This document shows, piece by piece, positions 28,448 through 36,936 of a stretch of 64,000 nt of DNA. The DNA comes from Filimonas zeae (lineage in GTDB: Bacteria; Bacteroidota; Bacteroidia; Chitinophagales; Chitinophagaceae). Both the position numbers and the translations under genes were made by a program. The stretch lies in assembly GCF_014641615.1 (NCBI RefSeq), contig NZ_BMIB01000003.1, positions 806,001-870,000 of the forward strand, read 5' to 3'. The notes beneath the pieces were generated by a model that made no database searches, had not been told where the DNA came from, and saw nothing but the letters and a program-made list of their open reading frames with translations. Every line of letters starts with the position of its first letter. Position 1 is the first letter of the stretch.

Positions 28448-29428
28448 ATGATGACACAAACTAATTTACCAGGCTTTAGAAGATGTATGCTGGTATGCAT
28501 ACTCCTGATCGGTTTCTATGCTGCCAATGCCCAGCAACCAGGTGCTGCCCTACCCTCCCAGCCAGGCTATTACCGCATGCCCATAGGCGAAGCCGAGGTA
28601 ATAGCAATATCAGACGGAACCCTTCCATTAAACCTCCATACGTTACTGCACGAAGCTAAGCCCGGCGAGCTGGATAAGCTGCTGCATCAGAACTTTCTGG
28701 ACAGCGTGGTGGAAACATCCATTACTGCTTTTGTGGTAAAGAGCGCCGGACAGCTGATATTGATTGATGCGGGATGCGGTAGCTTTTTCGGGCCATCGCT
28801 GGGCAAACTGCAGCAAAACCTGCTGGCAGTGGGTATACACCCGGAGGATATTACCATTGTACTGCCTACCCATTTGCACGCCGACCATGTTGGCGGACTG
28901 GTGAAGGATGGTAATAGGGCATTTCCCAACGCAACCGTGTACATCAGCCAGCCGGAGGCAGATTTCTGGCTCAATGCAGCTAACAAACAAACCGCCAATA
29001 AACGTGCTCAACCCTTTTTTGATGGCGCTCAGGCAGCAATAGCCCCCTATCAAAAGGCAGGAAAAGTGAAAACCTTTCAACCAGGTAGTCAGCTGTTTCC
29101 CGGCCTGTCATCTGCCCCTTCCTTTGGGCATACACCCGGCGAATGTTTTTATATACTGGAAAGCAAAGGACAAAAGCTGCTGTTCTGGGGCGATATAGTA
29201 CATGCAGGCGCAGTACAGTTTGCCAACCCCGGCATTACCATTGATTTTGATGTGGATCTGGCAGGCGCTAAGGCTACCCGTAAAAAGGCATTTGAAGAGG
29301 CAGCTAAAAATGGATACTGGATTGCAGCGCCACACCTCTCTTTTCCGGGTATTGGTCATCTGAAAGCCTCCGGTAACCATTATGAATGGATACAGGCTAA
29401 TTACAGCGCGCTAACTGTGAATGAATAG
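28448..29428 (+). CDS. Exported MBL-fold metallo-hydrolase
   Basis: A 326-residue metallo-beta-lactamase-fold hydrolase with a signal peptide (residues 1-28, ending AANAQ). The zinc-binding motif is TH-L-H-A-D-H (His142, His144, Asp146, His147), with further ligands in SFGHTPGEC and FWGDIVHAG and a late His in APHLSFPGIGH. This pattern is the quorum-quenching lactonase/AttM-like or PNGM-like subgroup. It ends at two back-to-back hairpins facing the fucosidase gene. Substrate unknown; lactones are the common target of near relatives. Confidence 0.85.
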   Translation: MMTQTNLPGFRRCMLVCILLIGFYAANAQQPGAALPSQPGYYRMPIGEAEVIAISDGTLPLNLHTLLHEAKPGELDKLLHQNFLDSVVETSITAFVVKSAGQLILIDAGCGSFFGPSLGKLQQNLLAVGIHPEDITIVLPTHLHADHVGGLVKDGNRAFPNATVYISQPEADFWLNAANKQTANKRAQPFFDGAQAAIAPYQKAGKVKTFQPGSQLFPGLSSAPSFGHTPGECFYILESKGQKLLFWGDIVHAGAVQFANPGITIDFDVDLAGAKATRKKAFEEAAKNGYWIAAPHLSFPGIGHLKASGNHYEWIQANYSALTVNE

Positions 29429-29430
29429 TA

Positions 29431-29450
29431 AGCCACCTGGTGGCTTTTAA
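29431..29450 (+). terminator. Short hairpin terminator
   Basis: AGCCACC / GGTGGCT stem followed by TTTTAA just after the metallo-hydrolase stop. Confidence 0.55.
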
Positions 29451-29452
29451 TA

Positions 29453-29490
29453 AAACGGCCGTCCTGCTTATAAAAGAGGGCGGCCGTTAT
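29453..29490. terminator. Bidirectional terminator between convergent genes
   Basis: AACGGCCG and CGGCCGTT arms, extended by a mismatched GC-rich inner stem, lie between the convergent hydrolase and fucosidase genes, with A-rich and T-rich flanks on both sides. Confidence 0.7.
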
Positions 29491-29534
29491 TCTGTCTCGG
29501 TTTAGCCGATATAAACAAATCGGGAGAAAACTAC

Positions 29535-31181
29535 TTATACTATTTTCAACACCACCGCGTACGGCTGCGCCGTTTTTTGATCGGGTAGGTTTACTAACAG
29601 TTCTGTACTGCTGCGTTTGTGTGTAAGCTCCGCGCCACCCACCAGCTGCACTTTGTTGATATCTCCCGGCCATAAGGGGTTACCGGCACTTAAGCTTTTA
29701 ATACGTGCCACACCCTCTTCCGGCCAGCCCATCAGCACGGCGTACAGGGTTTTACCTTTCAGTGTAAAACGGATGTCGGTTGCGTCCATGCGTTTGCCTT
29801 TGCCTTCGTTAAAGCCCTGGGCCGATAAAGGCGCTGCGTTTTCCATGGCAGGCCCTTCGCCCAGTACTTTCCACGGGGTGGTATCGTAAATACATTCACT
29901 GTTTACCTGCATCCAGGCGGCTACCTCTTCCAGTATGGCGCGCTCCTGCTCATCAATGCTGCCGTTGCCTTTAACCGGTACGTTTAATAAAAAGTTGCCG
30001 TTTTTGCTCACCACATCTACCAGGGTTTGTACCACGGTGCGGGCGCTTTTATAGCCTTTATGGTCGTACACACGTTTATCGTAGTGCCAGTTGCCTAGGC
30101 AGGTGTCGGTTTGCCAGGTAAAGGGTTCTATTACATTGCTCTGGCCGCGTTCAATATCCCATACCAGGCATTGGCGCTGCATTTCATCCAGTATTTTACC
30201 AAACACTACTGCATCCAGCCGTCCATTGTTGCGTTGTATGCTTTTGTTGTAATGGTGGGCTGTTATTTTCAGGCCTATATCGTTAATAGGATGAAAAGGC
30301 AATACCGTATCATCAAAGTAAATCAGCTCCGGTTCGTATTTATCAATCAGCTCAATGGTTCTTTTGTAAAACAGTTCGCAGTAGGCTTTGGAGGGTAATG
30401 CCACGCCGTTGCCCCAGTGCCACTGCGCATGAATATTCAGGTTGTTTTCTGTACTGCTTAAAGGGTGGTTCTGAGTATATAAATCCTGCGGATCAAGCCC
30501 TTCCCACCACAGGCCTTTGCCGTCTGCTTTGGTAAGTTTGCCATCGTACGGTACGCCCTGCAAAGGGCCTTTTTTATCAGCCAGCTGTGCGGTTTCATAC
30601 CATGTCCATGCGTGGGCCGCATGCACGCTTACGCCAAACGGCAGGCCCGCTGCTTTAGCGGCTTTGGCCCAGCCGCCAATGATGTCTTTTTTAGGGCCCA
30701 GGTTTACGGAATTCCAGTAGTGGTGTTTGCTGTTCCACAAATCCAGGTTATCGTGGTGGTTGGCCATGGCAAAAAAGTATTTTGCCCCTACCCTTTTATA
30801 AAAGTTCACCAGTTCTTCCGGGTGCCACTCGTCTGCCTTCCACTGGTTTATTACATCTTTAAACCCAAACTTAGAGGGATGGCCATATTTTTTAACATGA
30901 TAGTTGTACTGGTCGCTTCCTTCTTCATACATGCCGCGTGCATACCAATCGCCATATTCCGGTTCGCACTGTGGCCCCCAGTGTGCCCATATACCAAACT
31001 TGGCTTTCTTATACCACTCCGGTACCTGGTAGCCCTGCAGCGAGTTCCAGGTGGGTTGAAAGCGGCCTTTTGCCATATATCCGTCAGAGCCGTCTAACAG
31101 GCCCATGGCATTGCCTTTGGTAGCTAACAGGTAAGCAGGTACAGCCATTCCCAGCTGTTTCAGTAACATTCTTCTATCCAT
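29535..31181 (-). CDS. Alpha-L-fucosidase (GH29)
   Basis: Exported alpha-L-fucosidase of 548 residues that releases terminal L-fucose from glycans. The N terminus MDRRMLLKQLG resembles a twin-arginine signal. The GH29 TIM barrel shows KFGIWAHWGPQCEPEYGDWY, YFFAMANHHDNLDLWNS and the nucleophile region ELIYFDDTVLP (probable nucleophile D290). GNFLLNVPVKGNGSID marks the end of the barrel, and a C-terminal beta-sandwich completes the fold. Its upstream region carries the same promoter/operator block as the PUL 2 susC gene, so one AraC-type regulator probably controls both. The mutarotase in the same locus fits fucose metabolism. Confidence 0.9.
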   Translation of the reverse strand: MDRRMLLKQLGMAVPAYLLATKGNAMGLLDGSDGYMAKGRFQPTWNSLQGYQVPEWYKKAKFGIWAHWGPQCEPEYGDWYARGMYEEGSDQYNYHVKKYGHPSKFGFKDVINQWKADEWHPEELVNFYKRVGAKYFFAMANHHDNLDLWNSKHHYWNSVNLGPKKDIIGGWAKAAKAAGLPFGVSVHAAHAWTWYETAQLADKKGPLQGVPYDGKLTKADGKGLWWEGLDPQDLYTQNHPLSSTENNLNIHAQWHWGNGVALPSKAYCELFYKRTIELIDKYEPELIYFDDTVLPFHPINDIGLKITAHHYNKSIQRNNGRLDAVVFGKILDEMQRQCLVWDIERGQSNVIEPFTWQTDTCLGNWHYDKRVYDHKGYKSARTVVQTLVDVVSKNGNFLLNVPVKGNGSIDEQERAILEEVAAWMQVNSECIYDTTPWKVLGEGPAMENAAPLSAQGFNEGKGKRMDATDIRFTLKGKTLYAVLMGWPEEGVARIKSLSAGNPLWPGDINKVQLVGGAELTHKRSSTELLVNLPDQKTAQPYAVVLKIV

Positions 31182-31209
31182 GGTTGCTGTTGTTGGTGGT
31201 TTGTTGTAT

Positions 31210-31290
31210 ACAATCGTTGCTCAAAACTAGCTGTCTGTAATGAAACATCTTTGACCGGATTCGACTTTGTATTATATATATCCGACACTG
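31210..31290 (-). promoter_or_regulatory. Promoter with AraC-type operator upstream of the fucosidase gene (copy A)
   Basis: This 81-bp block aligns without gaps to 40171-40251. On the minus strand TAGTTTTG (31222-31229) fits the Bacteroidota -7 element TAnnTTTG and would give a leader of roughly 35 nt. Thirty bp upstream of it lie two direct repeats, ATTCGACTTTG (31259-31269) and ATCCGACACTG (31280-31290), whose start points are 21 bp apart. Two half-sites on one face of the helix two turns apart is the typical AraC-family arrangement. Confidence 0.65.
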
Positions 31291-31396
31291 GCTTTTTATC
31301 ATCCGATGGGTTCCGGGGTAGTCAACGCATCACCGGCACTTTCGGCTACAACAAAAGGCGTTTAGGATAAAGGAACCTTTTCATATGACTTCATTT

Positions 31397-31418
31397 TTGT
31401 ATCGACTAAAAGATACAA
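31397..31418. promoter_or_regulatory. Inverted repeat abutting the TonB-receptor start
   Basis: TTGTATC (31397-31403) and GATACAA (31412-31418) form a perfect 7-bp inverted repeat with an 8-bp spacer, ending one base before the ATG. It could be an operator or an mRNA hairpin that hides the ribosome-binding region. Confidence 0.35.
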
Positions 31419-31419
31419 C

Positions 31420-33825
31420 ATGACATTCAACAGTAACCTGAACATGCTGCTTATTGTACTGGCTTCCTGTATGGGCACTACCATGGCAATAGCTCAGTCA
31501 ACAGGTAATTTTAAAGGAAAAATTATCGATCACGCTACCAAGCAACCCATTACAGGCGCCAGTGTTTACATGGCTGCAACGCAGTCCGGAGCTACTACAG
31601 GTTCGGGCGGGGAATTTACTATCAACGGCATAACACCTGGCAGCTATGCGGTAACCATTACGCATATTGGCTTTCAAACCAAATTGATCAGTGAAATAAC
31701 AATCGTGGCCAACAAAACCTACTATTCGGAAATAGAACTGTTGGAAGAAGCAGGAAAAATGAATGAGGTGGTTGTAAGAGCCAATAGATTCAGCAGTGAA
31801 AGAAATCCGCTTACCCCTGTTTCTACCTTTTCCTATTCCAGAGAGGAAATTTTCAGAAACCCCGGCGCACAGGGGGATATTATGCGCGCCTTATCCAGCC
31901 TGCCGGGGGTGGTAAGCAGTGGCTCGCAATTTTCTGCTATTGCAGCGCGCGGGCAGGGTACGCGGGATAACATTTATATGGTAGACGATATTCCTATGTT
32001 CGATCTATCGCACCTGGAGGCAGAAGGTTACGCCTCCGGGTTTAACGATCCCAATGGTGGGCGGTTCAGCATTTTTGCACCCAGGGTAATAGACAATGTC
32101 ACTTTTCAAAATGGCGGTTTTGATGCAACGTACGGGCGAAGGTCTTCTTCCATGCTTGCATTGGGCGTAAAGGAAGGCAACAAAGCAAGCTGGTCGTTCA
32201 GCGGTCAGTTTGATTTATTAGGGGCAACCCTGATGGCAGATGGCCCTGTTTCTAAAAAAACAAGTGTTTTTGCCTCTGCCCGTTACCAGAATTTTGCAGT
32301 GCTGATTAATATGCTGAACGAGCAACGTACGGCTATTTCCTTTGGAGATTATTTAATCAAAACCACTACCCAACTCAACGAAAAGAACAAGCTGTCTGTG
32401 ATTGCCATGTATAACCCCGAGCGGCCCTACAGAACTATTGATGACGTGGAACCCGGCATAAACCTGAATGAGGATAACAGCGGCGGCACCATGTTATTTA
32501 ATCACAGGGGCAGCAAAGCGCTGGCAGGCCTCAATTTGCGTACGCTGCTTAACTCCGGCAGCTATCTGAACAATGTGTTATACTACCGGTCATCTACGGT
32601 AGATAACCGCTTTGGCAGGTATACGCCTTCTCTTACAACAGGCGGAGAAGTGATAGACCCGAAACACGGCATATACGAGGCAAACCTGAGAACCATCAAA
32701 AACGATCAGCAGGAAATAGGCTATCGCTCTATTTATACCAGGCGCTTTAACAGCGTAACCTTAAAAGCCGGCGTGGATGCCATGCTGGTAAACCTTGATT
32801 ATGCAAGAACACTCAGCCATACCGATACACTGTATAGCTACCGCACCAATGATATTCCGCTCAATTCAACGCATCATTTTCAGGTGGTAACCCCCGCTTA
32901 TTACAATTCGGTTTTTGATGACAATGCTTTTAATGGATCTGGTTATGTAACCTTATCCTGGCAGGTTACCCATGCGCTTACCCTTAACCCCGGTGTACGG
33001 TACGACTATACCGGTTTTACCCAACAACATACTCTTTCGCCCCGGTTAAGCGGCAGCCTTACTATCAATGACCGGCAAAGCATCAATTTTGCTTCAGGTA
33101 TTTACTACACAGATGCCGCCTATGCCGATATCGCAGGTCAGTCAGCCGGCAATCAACTAAAAAACGAGCGCGCTATTCAATCCATTCTGGGCTATAAAAT
33201 TCAGTTTTCAGGTGATTTGAAATTTGTAGCCGAAGGCTGGCATAAGCAGTTTAACGATGTGGCAGTACAACCCAACAGAAACCAAAGCCTTATCACCAAC
33301 AATGGCAGTGGAACTGCTTATGGCGGGGATATCAGCCTCACCAAAAGGTTGTCGAAAAACTACTATGGACAAATCAGCTATTCCTATATACACAGCAAAA
33401 GAGACGACCACGATGGCAGGGGCACTTACAACCATAATTTCAGCATACCGCATACCATCAGTGTAATGGGTAGTTACAAGCCCAATAACAAATGGATTTT
33501 TTCCGGTAAATTCCGCTACAGCACCGGCCGCCCTACCGATGATTATATCGTACATCAGAATGTATTGAACAATCCCGCTTATATGAGGGCTTCACAGGAA
33601 ATAACCGCGGTGAACGGCAAAAGACTACCTGATTTTTTTAGCCTGGATGTAAGAGCAGACTATAATATACCTACCAGATGGGGCCTTTTTTCTGCCTTTG
33701 TTGATCTGGTGAATATCAATAACCGGTTTAACCTGAATGCAGAAGTATTTGTACCCAATACCGGCCAGGTATCTAACGTAGGGCTGGGCGTGTTTCCCAC
33801 CTTCGGTGTAAGGGTAGAGTTGTAA
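31420..33825 (+). CDS. TonB-dependent receptor
   Basis: Outer-membrane TonB-dependent receptor, 801 residues. A signal peptide (ending TMAIAQS) is followed by a carboxypeptidase-like regulatory domain (about 28-110; GKIIDHATKQPITGASVYMA), a plug domain (about 125-240; SSLPGVVSSGSQFSAIAARG) and a barrel ending VRVEL. It is shorter than SusC proteins and has no SusD partner, so it is more like a siderophore, cobalamin or small-ligand receptor. The AraC gene 42 bp downstream is probably its regulator or co-transcribed partner. The ligand is not evident. Confidence 0.9.
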   Translation: MTFNSNLNMLLIVLASCMGTTMAIAQSTGNFKGKIIDHATKQPITGASVYMAATQSGATTGSGGEFTINGITPGSYAVTITHIGFQTKLISEITIVANKTYYSEIELLEEAGKMNEVVVRANRFSSERNPLTPVSTFSYSREEIFRNPGAQGDIMRALSSLPGVVSSGSQFSAIAARGQGTRDNIYMVDDIPMFDLSHLEAEGYASGFNDPNGGRFSIFAPRVIDNVTFQNGGFDATYGRRSSSMLALGVKEGNKASWSFSGQFDLLGATLMADGPVSKKTSVFASARYQNFAVLINMLNEQRTAISFGDYLIKTTTQLNEKNKLSVIAMYNPERPYRTIDDVEPGINLNEDNSGGTMLFNHRGSKALAGLNLRTLLNSGSYLNNVLYYRSSTVDNRFGRYTPSLTTGGEVIDPKHGIYEANLRTIKNDQQEIGYRSIYTRRFNSVTLKAGVDAMLVNLDYARTLSHTDTLYSYRTNDIPLNSTHHFQVVTPAYYNSVFDDNAFNGSGYVTLSWQVTHALTLNPGVRYDYTGFTQQHTLSPRLSGSLTINDRQSINFASGIYYTDAAYADIAGQSAGNQLKNERAIQSILGYKIQFSGDLKFVAEGWHKQFNDVAVQPNRNQSLITNNGSGTAYGGDISLTKRLSKNYYGQISYSYIHSKRDDHDGRGTYNHNFSIPHTISVMGSYKPNNKWIFSGKFRYSTGRPTDDYIVHQNVLNNPAYMRASQEITAVNGKRLPDFFSLDVRADYNIPTRWGLFSAFVDLVNINNRFNLNAEVFVPNTGQVSNVGLGVFPTFGVRVEL

Positions 33826-33867
33826 TTTCAGCCATCATTTGTAGCATCAGCAGTAAAATAGATAACA

Positions 33868-34779
33868 ATGAATAACAATATTATACGTATCAGTTCTATT
33901 GCCGAGGGACATAAGGCGCAGCAGCTGCCACCGCCTGCACATCCGCTCATCAGTATTGTGAATTGCGAAGACATGAATCCCCGGGCAGTAGGAAATCCTG
34001 GCGTAAGAGTGCTGCTGGATTTATATACTATTTCCATCAAAACGAATTGTAATAAAATACCGTACGGACATCAGCAATACGATTTTGAAGCAGGCATGAT
34101 GGCTTTTATGGCACCCAACCAATTGCTGGGAACAAGAGATGTTTCCGATCCGCAACCCAAAGGCTGGATGATGTTTATACATCCCGACTTTTTCTGGAAC
34201 ACCCCTTTGGCAGAGAAAATAAGGCAGTACGAATTTTTTGACTATGCGGTGAATGAAGCTTTATTCCTTTCCGAAAAAGAACAGGCCCTTATTAACGGCA
34301 TCTTTGATAATATACGCCTGGAGTATCACTCCAATATTGATAAGTTCAGCAAGCAGATCATGATTTCGCATCTGGAAAATTTACTGAGCTATGCGGACCG
34401 GTTTTACAACCGGCAATTCATTACCCGGGAAAAAAGCAGCCACCAGTTGCTGGACAAGTTGAATAAACTGCTTCTGGATTACTTCAATAGTGATGATCTG
34501 GCTATAAAAGGACTTCCCACCGTGCAGTTGATATCAGAAGCGCTCAACGTGTCACCCGGTTATTTAAGAGGGTTGCTGAAAGCGTTGACCGGCCAGAGCA
34601 CACAGCAGCACATTCACGACAAACTCATCGAAAAGGCCAAGGAAAAATTATCGACTACCCGGTTATCTGTAAGCGAAATTGCCTATGAACTGGGTTTTGA
34701 ACACATGCAGTCGTTCAGCAAATTATTTAAACAAAAAACCCGGCAAAGTCCGTTAGAGTTCAGGGCCCTGTTCAACTGA
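33868..34779 (+). CDS. AraC-family transcription regulator (beside the TonB receptor)
   Basis: A 303-residue AraC/XylS regulator. The N-terminal ligand/dimerisation domain is a cupin-like beta region (about 25-130), and the C-terminal 100 residues carry two helix-turn-helix motifs (VQLISEALNVSPGYLRGLLKA and VSEIAYELGFEHMQSFSKLF). It lies 42 bp after the TonB receptor on the same strand and ends at a strong hairpin. It is distinct from the regulator at 40257 in its sensor domain. Confidence 0.9.
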   Translation: MNNNIIRISSIAEGHKAQQLPPPAHPLISIVNCEDMNPRAVGNPGVRVLLDLYTISIKTNCNKIPYGHQQYDFEAGMMAFMAPNQLLGTRDVSDPQPKGWMMFIHPDFFWNTPLAEKIRQYEFFDYAVNEALFLSEKEQALINGIFDNIRLEYHSNIDKFSKQIMISHLENLLSYADRFYNRQFITREKSSHQLLDKLNKLLLDYFNSDDLAIKGLPTVQLISEALNVSPGYLRGLLKALTGQSTQQHIHDKLIEKAKEKLSTTRLSVSEIAYELGFEHMQSFSKLFKQKTRQSPLEFRALFN

Positions 34780-34787
34780 TAGGTACT

Positions 34788-34822
34788 AAAACAGCCGGGA
34801 AAATGTCCCGGCTGTTTTTTTA
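34788..34822. terminator. Terminator between convergent genes
   Basis: AACAGCCGGGA / TCCCGGCTGTT with a 5-base loop and a T-run; it lies between the plus-strand AraC gene and the minus-strand mutarotase gene and has an A-rich left flank, so it can serve both. Confidence 0.8.
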
Positions 34823-34830
34823 ACCTGTTG

Positions 34831-35193
34831 CTATTTATCGGTACTAATACTTTCTGCCTGCAAATGATAAATGCGGTTCATCAGTACCCACTTCTGCCCT
34901 TCTTTAGCCCAGGGCAGCGGTTGCTGAAATTTCCACATCAGCTGTTCCCACTGCTGTACCACAGGGTTGTTAACATCCATATCCTCTTTCTTTTCAAAAG
35001 AAAAGCGGTCGTCTGTATCCATGATCATAACTAACCGGTTACCCGTACGGTAAATTTCCATACCGGTAATACCGGCCTCCTGTATGCTTTGGGTTATTTC
35101 GGGCCATCCGTTTTCTGCACGGTGCCATTGCTCATACTCCTGTATCAGTGCCGGGTCATCTTTTAAATCCAATGCCAGTATATACCTTTTCAT
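34831..35193 (-). CDS. L-rhamnose/L-fucose mutarotase (DUF718 family)
   Basis: A 120-residue cytoplasmic protein of the RhaM/DUF718 family, which interconverts alpha and beta anomers of L-rhamnose or L-fucose. The N terminus (KRYILALDLKDDPALIQEY) and the stretch EQWHRAENGWPEITQSI with the conserved His, then GITGMEIYRTGNRLVMIMD, match the ferredoxin-like fold. Length is normal. It follows susD by 105 bp on the same strand. Together with the GH29 gene this supports L-fucose as the sugar handled here (inference). Confidence 0.85.
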   Translation of the reverse strand: MKRYILALDLKDDPALIQEYEQWHRAENGWPEITQSIQEAGITGMEIYRTGNRLVMIMDTDDRFSFEKKEDMDVNNPVVQQWEQLMWKFQQPLPWAKEGQKWVLMNRIYHLQAESISTDK

Positions 35194-35298
35194 ATGCCTG
35201 AAGCTGCTGCTGAGTAAATGGGTTTAGTGCAGAACGAAGATAACCGCTGCGCCCTTTCAGTTCTTCTAAAAAAACTACTTTGTTTTATACAAATCAGA

Positions 35299-36903
35299 CT
35301 AATACCCCGTGTTCTGCCCCAACGCCGGGTTAATATCCCATTGCGATTGTGGTACGGGCCACAGTTCATTTCTGCCCGCTACAAAGTTTCTCCGCTGGTA
35401 AATAAAAAAGCCGTTGGCATCTACCGGGTAGTCTTTATAATTAGCCGGGTCGTTGGTAAGCTTCATGCCGGTAAACTGTCTGTTCAGTTCGGTAGCAGCG
35501 GTGCCCCAGCGCAGAATATCGTAGTAATGCAGCCCTTCAAAAGCCATCTCCACCAAACGCTCGCGGCGTACAATGGGGCGCAGTGTGGTGGCAGCTGTTG
35601 CCGTAACGGGTGGCATGTTCACCGTAGCACGACCCCGCACCAGGTTAATAGTAGCATCCAGTAACGCCTGATCTATCGGGTCGCCCGCTTCCATTTTCGC
35701 TTCCAGATAACTCAGCAGCACCTCCGGATAACGGATGAGCGAAAAGTTGCCGCCATAGTTCATCAGGTTGCCGGAGAAAGTGCTATCCATATACTTGTTA
35801 ATGCAATAGCCGCTCCAGTTGTATTTGTTCATTCTGTCCGGCGAGTTAGAGCCGGGTGTGCTTACAAACAGATTGCCTTTAAACCGCGTGCGGTTGTTAA
35901 TCATAATGGTATAATCCAGCCGGGGGTCGCGGTTATCGTACGGATTGTTTTTATCGTACAAAGGCGATTCGCTGATGGTTTTACCATCTTTACATTCAAA
36001 GCTTTGTACCAGCTCGTTATAAGGCGAATACTGGTGCCAGCCGCCAAAGGCCTCGGGATACAGGTACTGCGGCGTTACATGCCCGTAGGTATCTTCTATA
36101 AACTGCGAGGCCATGATAATTTCCTTACTGTTCTCCCCCACCTGCATAAACAACTGCCGGTAGCCGTTCTGATCAATTACGTACGTGCCATTGTCTATAA
36201 TGGTTTTGTAAGTAGCAGCAGCTGCTGTCCATTTTTTCATAGCCATCTGCACGCGGCCCAGTATGGCCAGCGCTGCACCACGCGTCATACGTCCGTTTTC
36301 AGCCGCAATGCGGGTAAGCGGTAAAGCGGCATTGTTATCCTGCAGGTCTTTCTCCACAAAAGCCCATACTTCTGCCTGCGGCGTGCGGGTAATGCTGTTG
36401 GCTTCTGCAACGGTAAGCAGGTGTTTGGGCAAAGGCACCGCACCGTAATACAGCGCCATGTTAAACAGTTCGTAAGCGCGTATGGTGCGTACTTCTGCTG
36501 CCATCATGGCTTTTTTAGTGGCATCCATGGCAATGCCATCGATATGATCGAGAAAGTTATTGCAGGTGGCAATTTTCTTATAAGAGTTGGCCCATACGTT
36601 ATTGATAAGCCAGTAGGCCGAAGTAAGCGTGCCATCTGTTACATGGTCGGGTATCAGTTCTTTTTCAGAACCCAGGCCCGCCATCATATCCAGATGTATC
36701 ATATCCCGCGGCATCCAGAAGGTTTCGCCTGTCCAGCCCGCGCCTATGTTATAGCAGCCGGTTAAAGCCAGAGTGGCATCTTTTTCTGTTTTCCAGAAAG
36801 TGGCATCGGAAATGGCATCCAGCGGCTGTTTATCCAGAAAAGCTTTTTTGCAACCGGTACTGCAGGCCGCCACAATAGCCAGTACACTTATATATTTTTT
36901 CAT
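35299..36903 (-). CDS. SusD/RagB-family lipoprotein (PUL 2)
   Basis: Surface glycan-binding lipoprotein paired with the susC gene 34 bp upstream. The ATG at 36903 gives MKKYISVLAIVAACSTGC with a lipobox Cys; an ATG three codons earlier is the alternative start. SusD landmarks include DKQPLDAISDATFWKTEKDA at the N terminus, ALFNMALYYGAVPLPKHLL-like TPR helices near 150, and RERLVEMAFEGLHYYDILRW near the C terminus. Length is normal. Confidence 0.93.
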   Translation of the reverse strand: MKKYISVLAIVAACSTGCKKAFLDKQPLDAISDATFWKTEKDATLALTGCYNIGAGWTGETFWMPRDMIHLDMMAGLGSEKELIPDHVTDGTLTSAYWLINNVWANSYKKIATCNNFLDHIDGIAMDATKKAMMAAEVRTIRAYELFNMALYYGAVPLPKHLLTVAEANSITRTPQAEVWAFVEKDLQDNNAALPLTRIAAENGRMTRGAALAILGRVQMAMKKWTAAAATYKTIIDNGTYVIDQNGYRQLFMQVGENSKEIIMASQFIEDTYGHVTPQYLYPEAFGGWHQYSPYNELVQSFECKDGKTISESPLYDKNNPYDNRDPRLDYTIMINNRTRFKGNLFVSTPGSNSPDRMNKYNWSGYCINKYMDSTFSGNLMNYGGNFSLIRYPEVLLSYLEAKMEAGDPIDQALLDATINLVRGRATVNMPPVTATAATTLRPIVRRERLVEMAFEGLHYYDILRWGTAATELNRQFTGMKLTNDPANYKDYPVDANGFFIYQRRNFVAGRNELWPVPQSQWDINPALGQNTGY

Positions 36904-36936
36904 GGTAATCATGTTTTGTTAAACCAATAGCATCCG

